This document shows positions 48,369 through 59,745 of a DNA stretch of 64,000 bases, one piece after another. The position numbers were made by a program, and so were the translations under genes. The stretch covers positions 58,042,630 to 58,106,629 of the forward strand of contig OY292274.1 of the NCBI GenBank assembly GCA_958496175.1, given 5' to 3'. This stretch comes from Sisyra terminalis (lineage: Eukaryota; Arthropoda; Insecta; Neuroptera; Sisyridae). The notes below the pieces were generated by a model. It was given only the letters and a program-made list of their open reading frames with translations. It made no database searches and was not told the origin of the DNA. The first letter of the stretch is position 1. Each line of letters opens with the position of its first letter.

Positions 48369-48379
48369 ACCCCCCCCCC
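48369..48379. repeat. Poly-C run
   Basis: An uninterrupted C homopolymer of 11 bases, striking in this AT-rich setting, at the junction between the coding relic and its 3' untranslated part. Confidence 0.9.
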
Positions 48380-48400
48380 ACAAGTGAGTAAAAAGAGGGC

Positions 48401-50250
48401 ACATAAATGCCTTATTTTAGTTCTTTTTGGTTTATTTAAGTTGTATTTTCATAATGTATAAATTAAAGTTTAAATGAAAGTATATGTTTTATAATCCACG
48501 ATTTGCAGACAATTTGACAAACTCAATTTAACATTTCATAATTTGAATCTTTTCGAAATTTTATTTAGAAAAAAACATTAACTTCTGACTATAAATTTTG
48601 ATGATAGGCGATTAAGTCGAAAGTTTGGTACAGGTCTGCCAATTTTATTGCACTTAAAGAAAAATCAATTTCATTCAACTATCAAGCTTTCATTTTATCC
48701 ATGTATATTGTGTATACAATATTCTTAAAATACACATTGCGTTAAAGTCACATTAAAATTTTATGAAACAAACATTACATTGTACTGTGCCAAAAAGAAA
48801 ACACTCGAATAAAAGTTTTACGAGAGGAAACTTTTGACATTTGTTTAATTAAAATCACATTCCGTGCATTTCCAATTAAAAAACATAACACTTACAAATC
48901 AAATTCCAATCGCCACCATCATATTTAAATCGGATAATTTATTAAACAAACACTGTAAAAAATTTATGTACTTTTGATGTTTTTTAATTGAAAATTCTTC
49001 CTTACAGTGTGTATAGCCCATATTTATTTTTCTGTAAGTGGAATGTATCGGAATAAAAGTTTGGTTCAGTGAAAATGCCATTGTTGAGGCAAGAAAATTT
49101 TAAAAATGTGTCGCTGTATTGGGTGTTATAAATTTTAAAACGATTTTGAAATTTATCAAATTGAAGTTGGGAAAATTTCAACAAGGGAAAATAAAAATGA
49201 AATGGTTCAAAGTTGGAAGCAACATTTTCCGTATATAGTGTAAACCCATTCCAATACATGTGTATTCAATGTAGTTTTGGAAAAGCGTTATATATGTCAG
49301 GAAAATCATTTCTCCCTTGACATCTGACAGTTTTGTCGCCTTCTCGTTAATTCATGTATATTCTTCTGACGCAACTTCATCGTTTCCCTTCATATGCCAC
49401 ATACAAACACCCTCGTTCCACACCCCGTTTTATTAAAATTTATGAAAAAAATATTCAAATTAAATGTGGGATTTCGAAAAATATCTACGGTTAGTATGTT
49501 AAGTATTAACAATTTTTTTTTTTTGGGATCTGCGATAAATGCATTACAGAAATAAACAAAGCCAAGGGAAGCATATACCTCAGATCTACAATCAAAACTC
49601 GGAAGTCCTGATTAGGTACATGTAACTTAAGCTTCCGTTTATTAGTTAATTTATTTGAGTCACAGCTCAAACAGCAGAGATAAGATAATCTTCATTTCCC
49701 TAACAGCAATTACATTTGTTTCATTGAATCTTCTAAAATGTAACGAACGTTTCTCCAATTTCTACAAAAGTCTTATTTATGTTACTCCGCGTATCTTGCA
49801 ACCAAATACGTTTCATCTTACTCCCTGATTGTTACAAGTAATCGAAAACACAATGGGAAATAATTCAATCAGGTATTGTCTTACAAAATTATTAGCCTTG
49901 TACAAAGATAATACCAAGCATTTTTGTCAAACGTTTAAATTTTATAAAATCATGTTATACAAATCAGACACCAAATTTCTTGTTAATTTCAGGGATGCAA
50001 TCAAAAATTTATTTTACAACAATAAACGTTAGATTGTTAGATTACACAACCACAGGGAAACGTAGAACTATTGGTAACGAATAAAAGTACCGAAGTATTG
50101 TTATCAACAAAAGACCTAATACCAATACATTTTATATTTTAAAAAAATGAAAATGGGATACTTGGGAAAAAAAAATGGATAAAAAACTCAGAAAACTATC
50201 ACCACTAAGAATCCTTATCTTGTTGAAATAAAATATTTTAATAATTTTTA
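48401..50250. other. AT-rich spacer, nothing recognised
   Basis: Short ORFs at 48899-49081, 49002-49259 (minus) and 49829-50032 (plus) have no domain signature or shared repeats. Confidence 0.3.
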
Positions 50251-50539
50251 AATAAGAAGAAAATTCAGGTTATTTAAGATCTTTGTGTTTTTTATTTTTT
50301 ATTTAATATTTTTATTATTCAATTAGCTACTATATTATTATAGTTTTGAAATTGGAATTTTGAAAAAAAAAATTATTGATTTTTTTCATGTATTTTAAAA
50401 CTTCATTATTAATAATATTGATATTTAATGCAAAAAAACTTAAAAAAAAAAATTTCAATTAATTATAAACGATTAAAAATTGATAAAATTTAAAAAAAAA
50501 TCACGTGGCTATAAACGCGCCATGAGTGCTCACTATAGT

Positions 50540-50963
50540 TGTGACGTCATAATGTTATAGCTATTTAATAACAGTACAGCATTTACAGCTATTACACGTG
50601 ACTAGACAATAATATTGAAAATTTATTGCTAAAAAACGATTCGTTAGTTGATTCCAATTAGCTATGTGTGATAAAGGATTTATAAAGGCAAAAATATAAA
50701 AATTTATAATGGGTTTCACTGCTTGAGACCATTTATTTCGACGTTTGCCATCTTGGGGAACATTTAAAAACATTTTGTTAGGAGTTGTTTTTGTAGTATT
50801 CGTACATAATCGTACAAAACAAGAACGATAACTTTTAAGAATCGACATTTTCTATATAAATTTCAATATTTAACTATCACAACATAATTAAATCAATCAA
50901 AACACTGTACTTATTATTTCTGTATCAACTGCAATGAGTGACAACTAACATTATGACGTCACA
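50540..50963. mobile_element. Possible P-like transposon fossil bounded by 18-bp inverted repeats
   Basis: TGTGACGTCATAATGTTA at 50540-50557 recurs exactly reversed at 50946-50963, enclosing the THAP ORF and its putative 5' leader. The repeats contain the palindrome TGACGTCA. No 8-bp target duplication is found directly outside, so they may be internal repeats or paired regulatory sites (CRE-like) instead of element ends. Confidence 0.35.
50561..50848 (-). pseudogene. THAP-domain N-terminal coding fragment
   Basis: The ORF begins with a THAP-like zinc-finger start: YRSCFVRLCTNTT (C-x4-C), PNKMFLNVPQDGKRRNKWSQAV (the hydrophobic block, basic residues and the invariant Trp of the domain). The THAP domain is a sequence-specific C2CH DNA-binding fold found in P-element transposases and many animal proteins. 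After about 45 residues the similarity ends at GCAGTGAAA, a plausible weak splice donor, and the rest of the ORF looks like untranslated DNA. The C-terminal Cys-x2-His half and AVPTIF-like box are absent. It could be exon 1 of a gene or of a P-like transposon. No further exon is recognised upstream of 50561. Confidence 0.5.
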
Positions 50964-51188
50964 CGCGCTCGAGTTTGTTCGGGAGTTGTCGGCGTGTCTT
51001 CGGTACTAGCTTCAAAAATTAATTTTTATTTTGAAATAACTTTTAAATTATTGCGAAAAAAGAACAAAAAATAGTTTTGCTATCAAACTTATATATGATC
51101 TTTCCATTTATCACAGAAATTTTTTTTTTCACAAACCCAATTTATGTATGATTGACATATTTTGTAATTATTTTAATTTGTTATAGAA

Positions 51189-51223
51189 GCCTGAGGAAGT
51201 TACGATTAGTAACGAAACGTAGC
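51189..51223 (+). ncRNA. Hammerhead-like module 7
   Basis: GC, CTGAGGA, A, perfect stem GTTAC/GTAAC with a 5-base loop, GAAACGTA, GC. Both boxes, the closing GC/GC pair and the hairpin are intact, and the base after ACGT is A, as allowed at a hammerhead cleavage site (not G). Confidence 0.5.
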
Positions 51224-51299
51224 TAATTAAATAAGAAAAATATTAAATTAAAAATAAAAAACAAAAAAATCTTAAATAACCTGAATTGTCTTCTTATTA

Positions 51300-52138
51300 A
51301 AAAAATATAAAAGCTGAGATCTGAATTTTATCATCTATATTTTAATAAGGTACCCAACCATCTTAAAACACTTAATTTTTAGCGAAAGCAATTGAGGAAA
51401 ATATTAATAAGCACAATGCGTAATTTGAGTGGCTAGTCATTTACATAATTTTCAATTAAATTGTTTTATTTACTTTATTGGTAAATTTGTTTTAACTTGG
51501 TAACTTTTAATTTTATTGCTCTGATTTAAGTATATGCAATTGTACAATGCACTAAATTACAATTGTAATATTCCAGTTCTATGTACATATGCTTTGCATC
51601 TCTATAGAATGTATACTGGAAGTAAAATAAATAAATAAATAAAAATCATGGATTAAATTCTACAAAAACAGTTAATTCAAAAATTTACAATGTAAAAACG
51701 TTTCTATATTAAGAAATGGTCAAAAACAAATGTAAAACAAAGCGATTTCTCTTAAACATTGTTTTCATCAATGTGTTACCTTTATATTAAGAAGATAATG
51801 GGAAAAGAAAAACAAAAAGTTTTTACTTAAATTGTTCAATGAAAATTTGAATTGGCTGTTTGTAAGCCATTGTTAGCTTTTAAATACTATTAGCAATTTG
51901 TTAATACATTCCTTGCAACCGGAAGACAAACGTTTATTGTATTCAAAACATCCCTTAAAGGAAAGAATGTAATTGTTTAAGGGGTGCGTCTTGTTTTACG
52001 TCTAATTAACTAACTTTAGGGTTCCATTTATCCTAATGTCAGAACTCTTATTAAATAACTCTTGTTCCTGTCTATTATACAAACTAATTATGAAAATTAT
52101 GAGTTCATTTTATAGATTGATACATGCTCCGAGGACTA
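51300..52138. other. AT-rich spacer with a (TAAA)n tract
   Basis: AATAAATAAATAAATAAAA lies at about 51627-51646, at the end of a stretch that may be a retroelement tail. Nothing else is recognised. Confidence 0.3.
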
Positions 52139-52176
52139 GAATCAAAAATAATCGGTTAAAACTTTATTTATTACAT

Positions 52177-52213
52177 GCGACGTTTCGGTTGCTTTATTGA
52201 GCCTTCCTCAGTA
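52177..52213 (-). ncRNA. Hammerhead-like module 8
   Basis: On the minus strand: TA, CTGAGGA, A, GGCTC, loop, GCAACC, GAAACGTC, GC. The boxes are intact but the 3' stem strand no longer pairs well, unlike its partner at 52369. Confidence 0.4.
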
Positions 52214-52368
52214 AATTTTTAACTGATTTTTTTTAATTATTATTTTTTATTGATTTTTTTTATATATCTTGGAAGTTTTATTATTTTTTTTACCAACTGT
52301 ACCGTGTCTACAAAAATGAATTATGACAACGATAATTATTAACAAAGTTAAAACGATATTTTACGAAC

Positions 52369-52405
52369 GCCTGAGGAAGGCTCAATAAAGGAGTCGAAAC
52401 GTTGC
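52369..52405 (+). ncRNA. Hammerhead-like module 9
   Basis: GC, CTGAGGA, A, stem GGCTC/GAGTC (one G-U pair), GAAACGTT, GC. Both boxes and the closing pair are intact; the stem sequence differs from all other families but pairs. Confidence 0.5.
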
Positions 52406-52442
52406 ATGTAATAAATAAAGTTTTAACCAATTATTTTTGATC

Positions 52443-52860
52443 CTAATCTTCTGAATATGTTATCAATCTATTATCATTGAGGATCTGAAGGTTTACAATA
52501 AGTTCATTTTTTATTGAAAATATAAGAAATATCCTTACTAATTTGACTGCCAAAAACCAAGTGCATTGGGTTGAATTGCGGGTCATGAAGGGCCATACTG
52601 GGGAACGAAAAGATAAATGTTTTTCCTCGTCGAGGAATGGTGACACTATTTGTTAGTCTAAAACTGTCAAAGAATGGCTTTTTACGATATTGTGCTCTTT
52701 TGGAGCAAAACCAAGGGGTAAAAACATAGCAAAAAATTGGTGAGAAATCCTTCTCAAAATTGAACTACTGATACACTAAATTTAAACCCAAATTGAAGAC
52801 ATGTCTCATAATTGATCACTAGAGTCTAAGAAAGCATAATTGGTTACTGAAATACGTATG
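52443..52860. other. Spacer, nothing recognised
   Basis: A 67-codon minus-strand ORF at 52443-52646 has weak resemblance to a mariner-type MDETWLHH region by composition only; no motif supports a call. Confidence 0.25.
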
Positions 52861-53344
52861 CACCTATCCCCCGATTTACACGATTTCGCTTTTACACGGT
52901 TCATAAACTAATGAAATTCGGAAAATTTCTAAAAATGTATTTTTGGTTACATTATCATATCCACAATACATATGTTGAAATTATTTTGGAATTTCTTTTG
53001 CAATAATAAGGGATTCCCCTTTCTGATAGTTCCTCAAAGTGATAGCGAATAAATTTGGAACATACCTGAATTTGTTATGTTTCAGCAGGTACTTTTTGAA
53101 AAAAATTTCGTTTCTATTTTTGTTTTTATTTTTAGAATAAGTTCACTACGACATCACGCCATTTTTTGGGCAAAGTATACCTAGTTTAAAGTTTCTGGAT
53201 ATGTTTTACTCTTGTTCTATTTGAATAAATGACTTAATTGCGCAGTTTTTTTCGTTTTACACGGTTTTATGTAGGAAAAACAAAGAGTTCATTTTACACG
53301 GATTTGTCTGGAACCTATCTTCAGTGTAAATCGGGGGATAGGTG
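52861..53344. mobile_element. Pogo/Tigger-like MITE
   Basis: CACCTATCCCCCGATTTACA at the left end is exactly mirrored at the right (TGTAAATCGGGGGATAGGTG). Subterminal TTTTACACGG repeats occur near both ends, a layout seen in pogo-like elements. TA lies next to the right end and two bases away on the left. At 484 bp it has no transposase. Superfamily assignment rests on the end style only. Confidence 0.78.
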
Positions 53345-55283
53345 TACTTGACTTCTCGGCTTACAGTAGATGAAATAGAAATCAAGGGAAAACAATAAGT
53401 CCAAGCCTTAAGTTTTAGTGTTGAGACTTGTCCTGGTGGTCGTATGGAAAAAAACAGGTTTCACTCATGATTTAAAGGAAAATCAACACCAAATTTTACA
53501 TGGTAAATTTTCCATCGAAATCGGAAAATAAATATTTATAAATAGGAGTAATATAATTATTAAGGGTACCAACCAACTAGGGGCCGAATAATTTAAGCCT
53601 AATGGTATCCAAATAGGCTAGGTGACCACTCCAAAACTAGTATGTTTCGGATTTCAACCATTGAGCAAATTTTCAATATTTCTCGATTCGGATTTTTATT
53701 GTTTCTAGAATCGCTAAAGACCGCAGTAGTTATAAAGCGATGATAAATTAACAAAATAAAATTCAAAATCATTTTTTAACTTCTTCCTTTATTCAAGATT
53801 ATTTTTTACCAAAAGAACAGGAAGGAAAATATTGAAAATCTTTCACGGAAGTAGAATATATCGACTAGATTATTTGTAGTTAACTGTTAAAAAGGTGATA
53901 TTTTTGAAAACATTTTTAACAGCTTCTAAACAAGAAAAAAATATTGTATAAAAGAATAATGAAATAACACCTTTTATATATTTGTTAAATTCATAAATAC
54001 AAACCTAAACATTTCTAGCATTAAACTAATTATCTAGGTGCGAATAGTGAAAATAATTATAGCATTCGTCGTCGCTTCCCTATCCTCCTGATTAACACGC
54101 AAAACTAAAATGAACATAATTACCTAATTGTGTAGGTCTATGAATTCCCAACTAACATCACTGTTTACAAGTCAAGTTAATTTTAATACACAAATACCTA
54201 CGATAAAATTATGATAATGAATTCATATAACATAACTTCAAAAATGTTAAATCAAATAACACAATATTCGTTTATTAATATATGTATTATATTTAATTAT
54301 TTTTTCCCTTATTAATTACGTTAATTGAAGTAAAATAAGAAATAAATGTTTTTATTACAACTAATGTCCAAAAGCCCTGTTTATTTTCGAATGTTTTATT
54401 CATAAGGTGCCAAACTATATTAAAATGAAGGCGTAAGAAACAAGAATAAAAACCTTGGCGAATAGAATAATGAGACAATCCCAAGATCTACCTTTTTACA
54501 TAATAGTATAGACGTCCTAATGTTTGTCTAAGTTTTGGCTTTATTATTTACCATCTCATTCCCTGTTAGCGTATTTAAAATTTATGAAATGCTATCCTCG
54601 TTTATCCTCTCAAGAAAAACAAAACTTTTATATCGCTTCGTTATGAAAAATTTTCTTGGAAAAAAGTTTTACACCAATTCAATCGCAGAAAAAATAAACC
54701 AAAGTTTTTCGAATATTAATGATAATGCCAATCAATATACAATACGTTAGCCATTATTATTTAATAGGTTTGCTTAACTTTAATTGAAAATACACTGAAA
54801 TTTCACATTCTAATAAATGTTTATGTTTTCTGGAAACTAAAAAAAAAACACTTAACATTGTAAATAAATTTAAACAACGTTGAATATAGTAAAGGAGAAT
54901 TAAGCAACCGCGTAACTCTAAAATAGCTATTTGCTGTGGAGTCTAATTAGAACTTATTTAATTCAATTTGCACTAAAACAATGTTAGGAAATCTCATTTA
55001 ATTTGGTTTTAGTTTTGAATAATTTGATTTTTGTGTCATACATTCACGACATCTATATATTAAACTATGCATTCATTATACCGTATGTAATATAATATCA
55101 AACAAATTCTTGGGAATAAGGAAAATCATTTGAAAAGTCAATTCAATATTTAGTCTTTCAAAAATAATAGAACTTTAGGTTGAAAAACATTTCAGTCTTC
55201 CCTTTAAATAAATTTATAGAAAATCGTGGGAAATTAAAATTTCGCCCTATTCTTTCTTCTAACTATGTTTTTCTTTGCCAAAT
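53345..55283. other. AT-rich spacer, nothing recognised
   Basis: ORFs at 54293-54484 (minus) and 54535-54750 (plus) are unrecognised and AT-biased. Confidence 0.3.
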
Positions 55284-55584
55284 TATTAGATGTTCCGGAA
55301 AGTCATTTCGTTTTTTGTAATATACAATTAAAGCACAAAACTTTATTACAACTTTGTAATTTAAATCAATAAAATAGTAATCTGCTTCAATAGTATCAAT
55401 GTTTTGACATCTAGCCTGCAAATTTTGAATACCAAATTAGTTAAAATCAATAGATAACTGAAGAAAAAATCAAAAAATTTCATTTTGAACATTACTAAAG
55501 CGTTCAATCTTTAACCATTTAGTAAATGTTGTAACGATTGATAAAAATAGAAATTCGATGGAATAATTTTGGACAATTATAGTA

Positions 55585-56480
55585 TAGGGTGGGTCATATA
55601 TTTTTTTTTATTTTCAAATGCTACAAAATTAAAACTAATGAATATTTTTTCGTTCTGATTTTTTTATTTGAAAGTTCCATCCTTGCGTCTAATTGTGAAA
55701 TACAACATCATTCATATGGCTGCCATGGCTAGCCATACAGTAGCTCATTCGTTCAGTCCAATTTTTCAATACATTTTCGATGGTATGCGGCAAAATTTCG
55801 CCAATGGCGACACGAATATTCTCCTTGAGGGCATCAATCGTGGCTGGCTTGTTGGCATAACACTTGTCTTTGACGGCACCCCAAAGATAAAAGTCTAATG
55901 GTGTCAAATCGCAGCTTCTTGGTGGCCAAACGACATCAGCATTTCGGCTGATAATGCGATTTTGGAACACAGTACGCAAAAGATCAATTGTAACGTTGCT
56001 TGTGTGGCATGTAGCGCCGTCCTGCTGAAACCAAATGTCGCCCAAGTCATATTTTTCGATTTCTGGAAACAAAAATTCGTAACGGCGGCTCCTGCCTCAT
56101 TTTCAAAGGAAAATGGGCCAATGATGCCGCCAGACCAAAATCCACAACAAACCGTCACTCTCCGAGGATGCATCGGCTTCTCTTCGATCACATGCGGGTT
56201 CTCCGTGCCCCAAAAACGACAATTTTGCCTTTTTACATACCCGCCAAGGTGGAAATGCGCTTCATCTGAAAAGATGATTTTTCGGCCAAAATCGACATCC
56301 TCTGGACCCATTTTCAAAGTATGTTTTCAATATTTCAAAGCGTTCTTTAAGCGTATACCCAACCATTTTCGTTCAGCGCAAACAATAAACTAATTTTCTG
56401 TCAAAAGCGAAATGACATTAGTGTTACCATTCACGAGATAAATGGTAGTTGAAAAAGAAAACGCTAGATAGCCCACCCTA
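55585..56480 (-). mobile_element. Rosa-like mariner (DD41D), internally deleted, nested in a MITE
   Basis: Terminal repeats TAGGGTGGG at both ends with a TA duplication (55583-55584 and 56481-56482). The family C copy near 24810 shows the uninterrupted flank (ACAATTATAGTGGGTACGGC), supporting the boundaries. It is 896 bp long, where full elements are about 1.3 kb. The missing part encodes most of the DNA-binding domain. Confidence 0.9.
55689..56366 (-). pseudogene. Rosa-like mariner transposase pseudogene (DD41D)
   Basis: The start MVGYTLKERFEILKTYFENG is followed after a deletion and frame change by DVDFGRKIIFSDEAHFHLGG (first catalytic Asp in SDEAHF), then a block ending VTVCCGFWSGGIIGPFSFEN. 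A second shift near 56070 leads to FPEIEKYDLGDIWFQQDGATC (second Asp) and WPPRSCDLTPLDFYLWG (third Asp), ending MASHGSHMNDVVFHN. There are 41 residues between the second and third Asp, the spacing of the rosa group. All three catalytic residues survive, but the helix-turn-helix DNA-binding region is deleted and two frame breaks exist, so no working enzyme is made. Confidence 0.9.
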
Positions 56481-56699
56481 TAGTTAGGCAATGTCATTCC
56501 CCTTTGTTAATTTATTAGGTTTTTTCCAGAGGTTTTCTTCTGCAGAAGAGTCTTACATTATCGTGTTGCAGCATAGAAGTTAATAAGTCACTCTAATCAT
56601 AAAATATTATAAGTACAACTTTAAAATAATAAATCAATAGAAAAATGGCAATTCAATGACTAGATTTAAAAACGAAATTACTTTCCGGTACACCTGGTA

Positions 56700-58590
56700 C
56701 ATAAATAATTTTTGAATTTTCTCTACTTAGATTAAAACGCGCGTATTTTTTACAAATTTTACCCACTTTACATTGCTTTTTGGCTTTTTTAACATGCATT
56801 TTTCTTAATAAATTAATGAAAAGATTCAATATTAATTATTACATAGTACACCTTAAAGTGCCATATCAAATAAATCTTTTAAGTCAGGCAAATAGGACAA
56901 ACATATTAGTACTTTTTGTTAAGCAAATATTATATTTGTTGTAAGCACTAACCAAACTTAAAACTATTAAATTTATATTAAAAAAAACCTTCCTTAAAAC
57001 TCAATTTTTGGGCTTTTTTTTCGATGTGCGTCATTAAATAATGAATATCTTAATGAAATAATCTAATTTCCAATTTGCCCAATCCCAAATTTAAAAATAT
57101 AATGACAAAAACTTTTTGGTGTATCAACGGAAGAATAAAATATCAATAACATAGTTTATTGAGATTTCATCCGCTAATTTTATATCCAAACAAAAATTGA
57201 AAAATATATGAATTAGGTACACTTGCATAAATTATTCAAATAAGAACTAAACGATGTAATAACGTTATAGTAAAACCAATATCCAAAAAGTGAGACACTA
57301 TTATTATTATGATGAAACTATTATGGGAAACAAGAAAAGAAAAGAATTTATAACTCTCAAAGTAAATTGTAAAGTAAAATAAATATCTTTCAGATGGTTT
57401 TCCCTGATTATTTCAATGGCAATTTTATTTATTATTACCTTAACTTACGGAAATCGTTGTTTACTTTTTTCTACAACTTCCCCAATATAAATAAATACAC
57501 ATACCCTTGTATCTGCAATGTTTCGCTTCCAGATCTATTCTAGTCAACGTATTGTGTTCTGTTATTATTTTACCTCTAAATAAAGTTAGTTCAATTTTAC
57601 TCAACAAATTCGATCATCTTTATTTTATTCTATTTCTAGCATTCACCTCGTTCACATTCTTTTTCGTTCTTTCGCATTATTTATTTTATTTTTCGCAACG
57701 TATGTACATATTTTTCACGAACAATAGCTGAAGGAAGTGATTAAATTGGATCATTTAATTTATAACTCAAATGTAATATCTTCAGAATCAATAAACAACC
57801 CACATCTGTACATAATTTCAGATGTAACGTTTTTCGAGCTGTAAATTGCAATTGTTCGCCAAATTGTATAGATTTAATAATAAAATCTGCAATTTTAATT
57901 TTATTAGTTCACACAAAAGCAATGTAATGATTTGAGATTATGTAAATGCAAACGTTAGGCTTTTACGATATTTATTACTTTCCTATAATTTAATGAAACC
58001 GTTGTTAAAATAACAATGATGAAGTCAACATTCTTGTGCTGTTTTATGTTTCAATAACATAACGGAGCTTAGATAAATAGTTTTGTTTGTTATTCAATGC
58101 GCTTCATTGCAAACTGCAGACTTGGGAGTTTTGAATCTAACACAGAATCGATAAAATCGTTTAAAAATTATCATTTTTACAACATCGCAGATTTCTTTGG
58201 CTTAGTAGTCGCGACAATCTGACACAAAAAAACCAAACCTTCGAGAAAATATGAAAAGTGAGTTGAGATAAAGTTTTTTGCATTTGGGTCGGAAAAATAA
58301 TTATAAAACAAGTTACCAAATTTTATTCTATCCAATCGGATTATTGAATTTGTGCCGCAAAAGTTTTTTTTTTTGGAATTCTTATGAAATAATAAATTAT
58401 ATCTCATTTTTAGGTCCTATTAGATCGTGAATATCAGGTTCATGGATTTTCAAGATATTCTTAAGGTCCCAGGAACCCCCATCATCTAAAATCTTTATCA
58501 AAATAAGCCCTTTAGAACGTTAGGAGTAAGGGTTAAAAATTCTTGTATAAACGTTCTTAAGTCTCCACATAGAACACGGAGCTTAAGAAT
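56700..58590. other. AT-rich spacer, nothing recognised
   Basis: A 74-codon hydrophobic ORF at 57507-57731 and a 76-codon ORF at 58177-58407 (minus) have no signature. A small inverted motif TATTCTTAAG occurs at 58458 and, reversed, near 58583. Confidence 0.3.
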
Positions 58591-58592
58591 AC

Positions 58593-58942
58593 TTTTTGTT
58601 ACGACTGCTTCTAAAGTTGAACTTTCGTGCGTTGTGTGGCGGGGGTAAAGAGCCGTTTTCTCATCGTGGTGGCAAGCGTACGCGAAAGTAGAGAAATCGT
58701 GCGCAAAAGTAAATAACAGTGCGCAAAAGTAAAATAAATTGATACCTAAATAAACTTTAATAAGAAATAATTCATATAGGTAATTATTTAGACTAAGATA
58801 GTTTAAACTAAAATGTTGTTTTTATTCATAATTTTTCGATAAATTATTCTTACTATAGAGTTGAAATTTTTCATATATAAATAACAATAATTAATTTCTC
58901 AATCTGTTTCTGTTGAACTTTAGAAGCAGTCGTTACAAAAAA
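58593..58942. mobile_element. MITE-like element with ~28-bp terminal inverted repeats
   Basis: TTTTTGTTACGACTGCTTCT on the left mirrors AGAAGCAGTCGTTACAAAAA on the right (one mismatch), the repeat continuing into AAAGTTGAAC. The left interior is GC-richer and contains repeated GCGCAAAAGTA units (58701, 58721). No target duplication resolved; no coding capacity. Confidence 0.72.
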
Positions 58943-58949
58943 TTTTATT

Positions 58950-59167
58950 CGATACTTATGCTTAAAGTGAGGTACCTAGTAGGACGAAATTGAGACACTT
59001 GCTAAAGCGCTGATCATACACAACGAGATCGAGTACGCCTACCCCCACTCGTCTGGCGGCCTCGTGGGGTTACACAGCGCACTCGATCTGGTTGTGTACG
59101 ATCAGTCCCTTCAGCTCGTGCATCAATTTCATCCTACTAGAAAACCTCACTTTACGCATATGTATCG
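58950..59167. repeat. GC-rich 218-bp hairpin
   Basis: CGATACTTATGCTTAAAGTG is mirrored at the right end (CACTTTACGCATATGTATCG), and the pairing continues through CTAGTAGGA-GAAATTGA, CTGATC-TACACAAC-AGATCGAGT to a loop near 59060 (CCCACTCGTCTGGCGG). The two arms of about 105 bp are about 85 percent complementary. Its base composition is much richer in G and C than the surrounding DNA. No ORF. Confidence 0.85.
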
Positions 59168-59412
59168 AAAATAACAATTCTTTCTTTTTAGTAATCAGCG
59201 ATCCGCAGCCCATTAATATGTGTTGTTAGCTAATTTTAGGAGAAATTTAACAAACATTCCAGGATATAAGTTTATGCCTCCCCTAAAACACAATGGGTGA
59301 ACTTCTCTTTCTTCTGAATTTCCACACTGAATTTGGGTATATCATCATTTATAATAATTAAATTGTGGCCAATAAGGACGAAGCTTCTTGTGGAATCTTA
59401 TTTATTTCATCG

Positions 59413-59448
59413 CCAACGTTTCGTCAGTTATTCCTGACTTCTTCAGGG
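59413..59448 (-). ncRNA. Hammerhead-like module 10
   Basis: On the minus strand: CC, CTGAAGA, A, perfect stem GTCAG/CTGAC with a 6-base loop, GAAACGTT, GG. The closing pair is CC/GG here and GC/GC elsewhere, a compensatory change. Confidence 0.5.
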
Positions 59449-59745
59449 TTCAAAATTTAAAAATTACTCCACAAATGTAATAAAAATAAGCTGTAAAATG
59501 GCCCAACTGGTAGAACAACAGGCCAAGAATACAATTTGGTATTGATAAATAAAAAATTGTTTAAAAAACATTATTGAAAAAACGCAAACAAAAATTAAAA
59601 TAAAAATAAAACAAAAATAAAACACATGTTTTTTAAACAATTTTTTATTTATCAATACCGAATTGTATTCTTGGTCTGTTCTACCAGTTGGGTCTCTTTA
59701 CAGCTTATTTTTTTGACATTTGTGGATTAATTTTTAAATTTTGAG

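Larger units (their letters stand above)
46505..48400 (+). pseudogene. Long, decayed jockey-type non-LTR retrotransposon relic
   Basis: Conserved blocks of a jockey-like ORF2 appear in order on the plus strand with many stops and frame shifts: KAEAFPTHLEIFTPND (46550), ISKAPGYNLLTG (46707), NAILRRGHYSVIWKEAKMIMVPKLGK (46795-46870), a LLPVLSK-like stretch, then HQFGFRARHSTN (46990). Motif A is lost into a decayed FLEDSQ-like stretch near 47080. A motif B remnant reads GVPPGQYSWT near 47240, and motif C is decayed near 47320. The C-terminal part is open at 48068-48298: KVMLYKAGLRPTYGVQIWNVAKS, then IRRCQSKILR. An internal segment is duplicated (47460-47535 and 47803-47878). No endonuclease domain is visible, so it is 5'-truncated. 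It is the oldest-looking retroelement in the window. Confidence 0.8.
50252..51299. repeat. Inverted pair E3 enclosing a THAP-coding fragment
   Basis: The left arm 50252-50335 (AATAAGAAGAAAATTCAGGT, then TTATTTAAGATC) mirrors the right arm 51215-51299. It is the same family as 36487-36866. The right arm keeps a well-preserved hammerhead-like module; the left arm breaks off exactly where its module would begin (after TTAGCTAC). Between the arms lie about 850 bp, including a THAP-type ORF and two inverted TGACGTCA motifs. Confidence 0.7.
52139..52442. repeat. Inverted pair E4 with two hammerhead-like modules
   Basis: GAATCAAAAATAATCGGTTA on the left mirrors the end near 52442. The arms continue through AACTTTATTTATTACATGC, the module and a short A/T-rich centre. 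It is 304 bp long, the most compact of the pairs. The modules face outward and are each followed outward by a TAATAAATAAAG tail. Confidence 0.82.
55286..56697. mobile_element. Mariner-type MITE family C, copy 2, split by another mariner
   Basis: Ends TTAGATGTTCCGGAAAG and, reversed, CCAGGTGTACCGGAAAG with TA on both sides (55284-55285 and 56698-56699). It aligns with 24556-25534 on both sides of the inserted element. Without the insertion it is about 514 bp, so it also has an internal deletion relative to copy 1. No coding capacity of its own. Confidence 0.82.

Noticed and set aside
55962..56393. 143-codon plus-strand ORF
   Set aside because: It is the antisense shadow of the rosa-like transposase on the minus strand.
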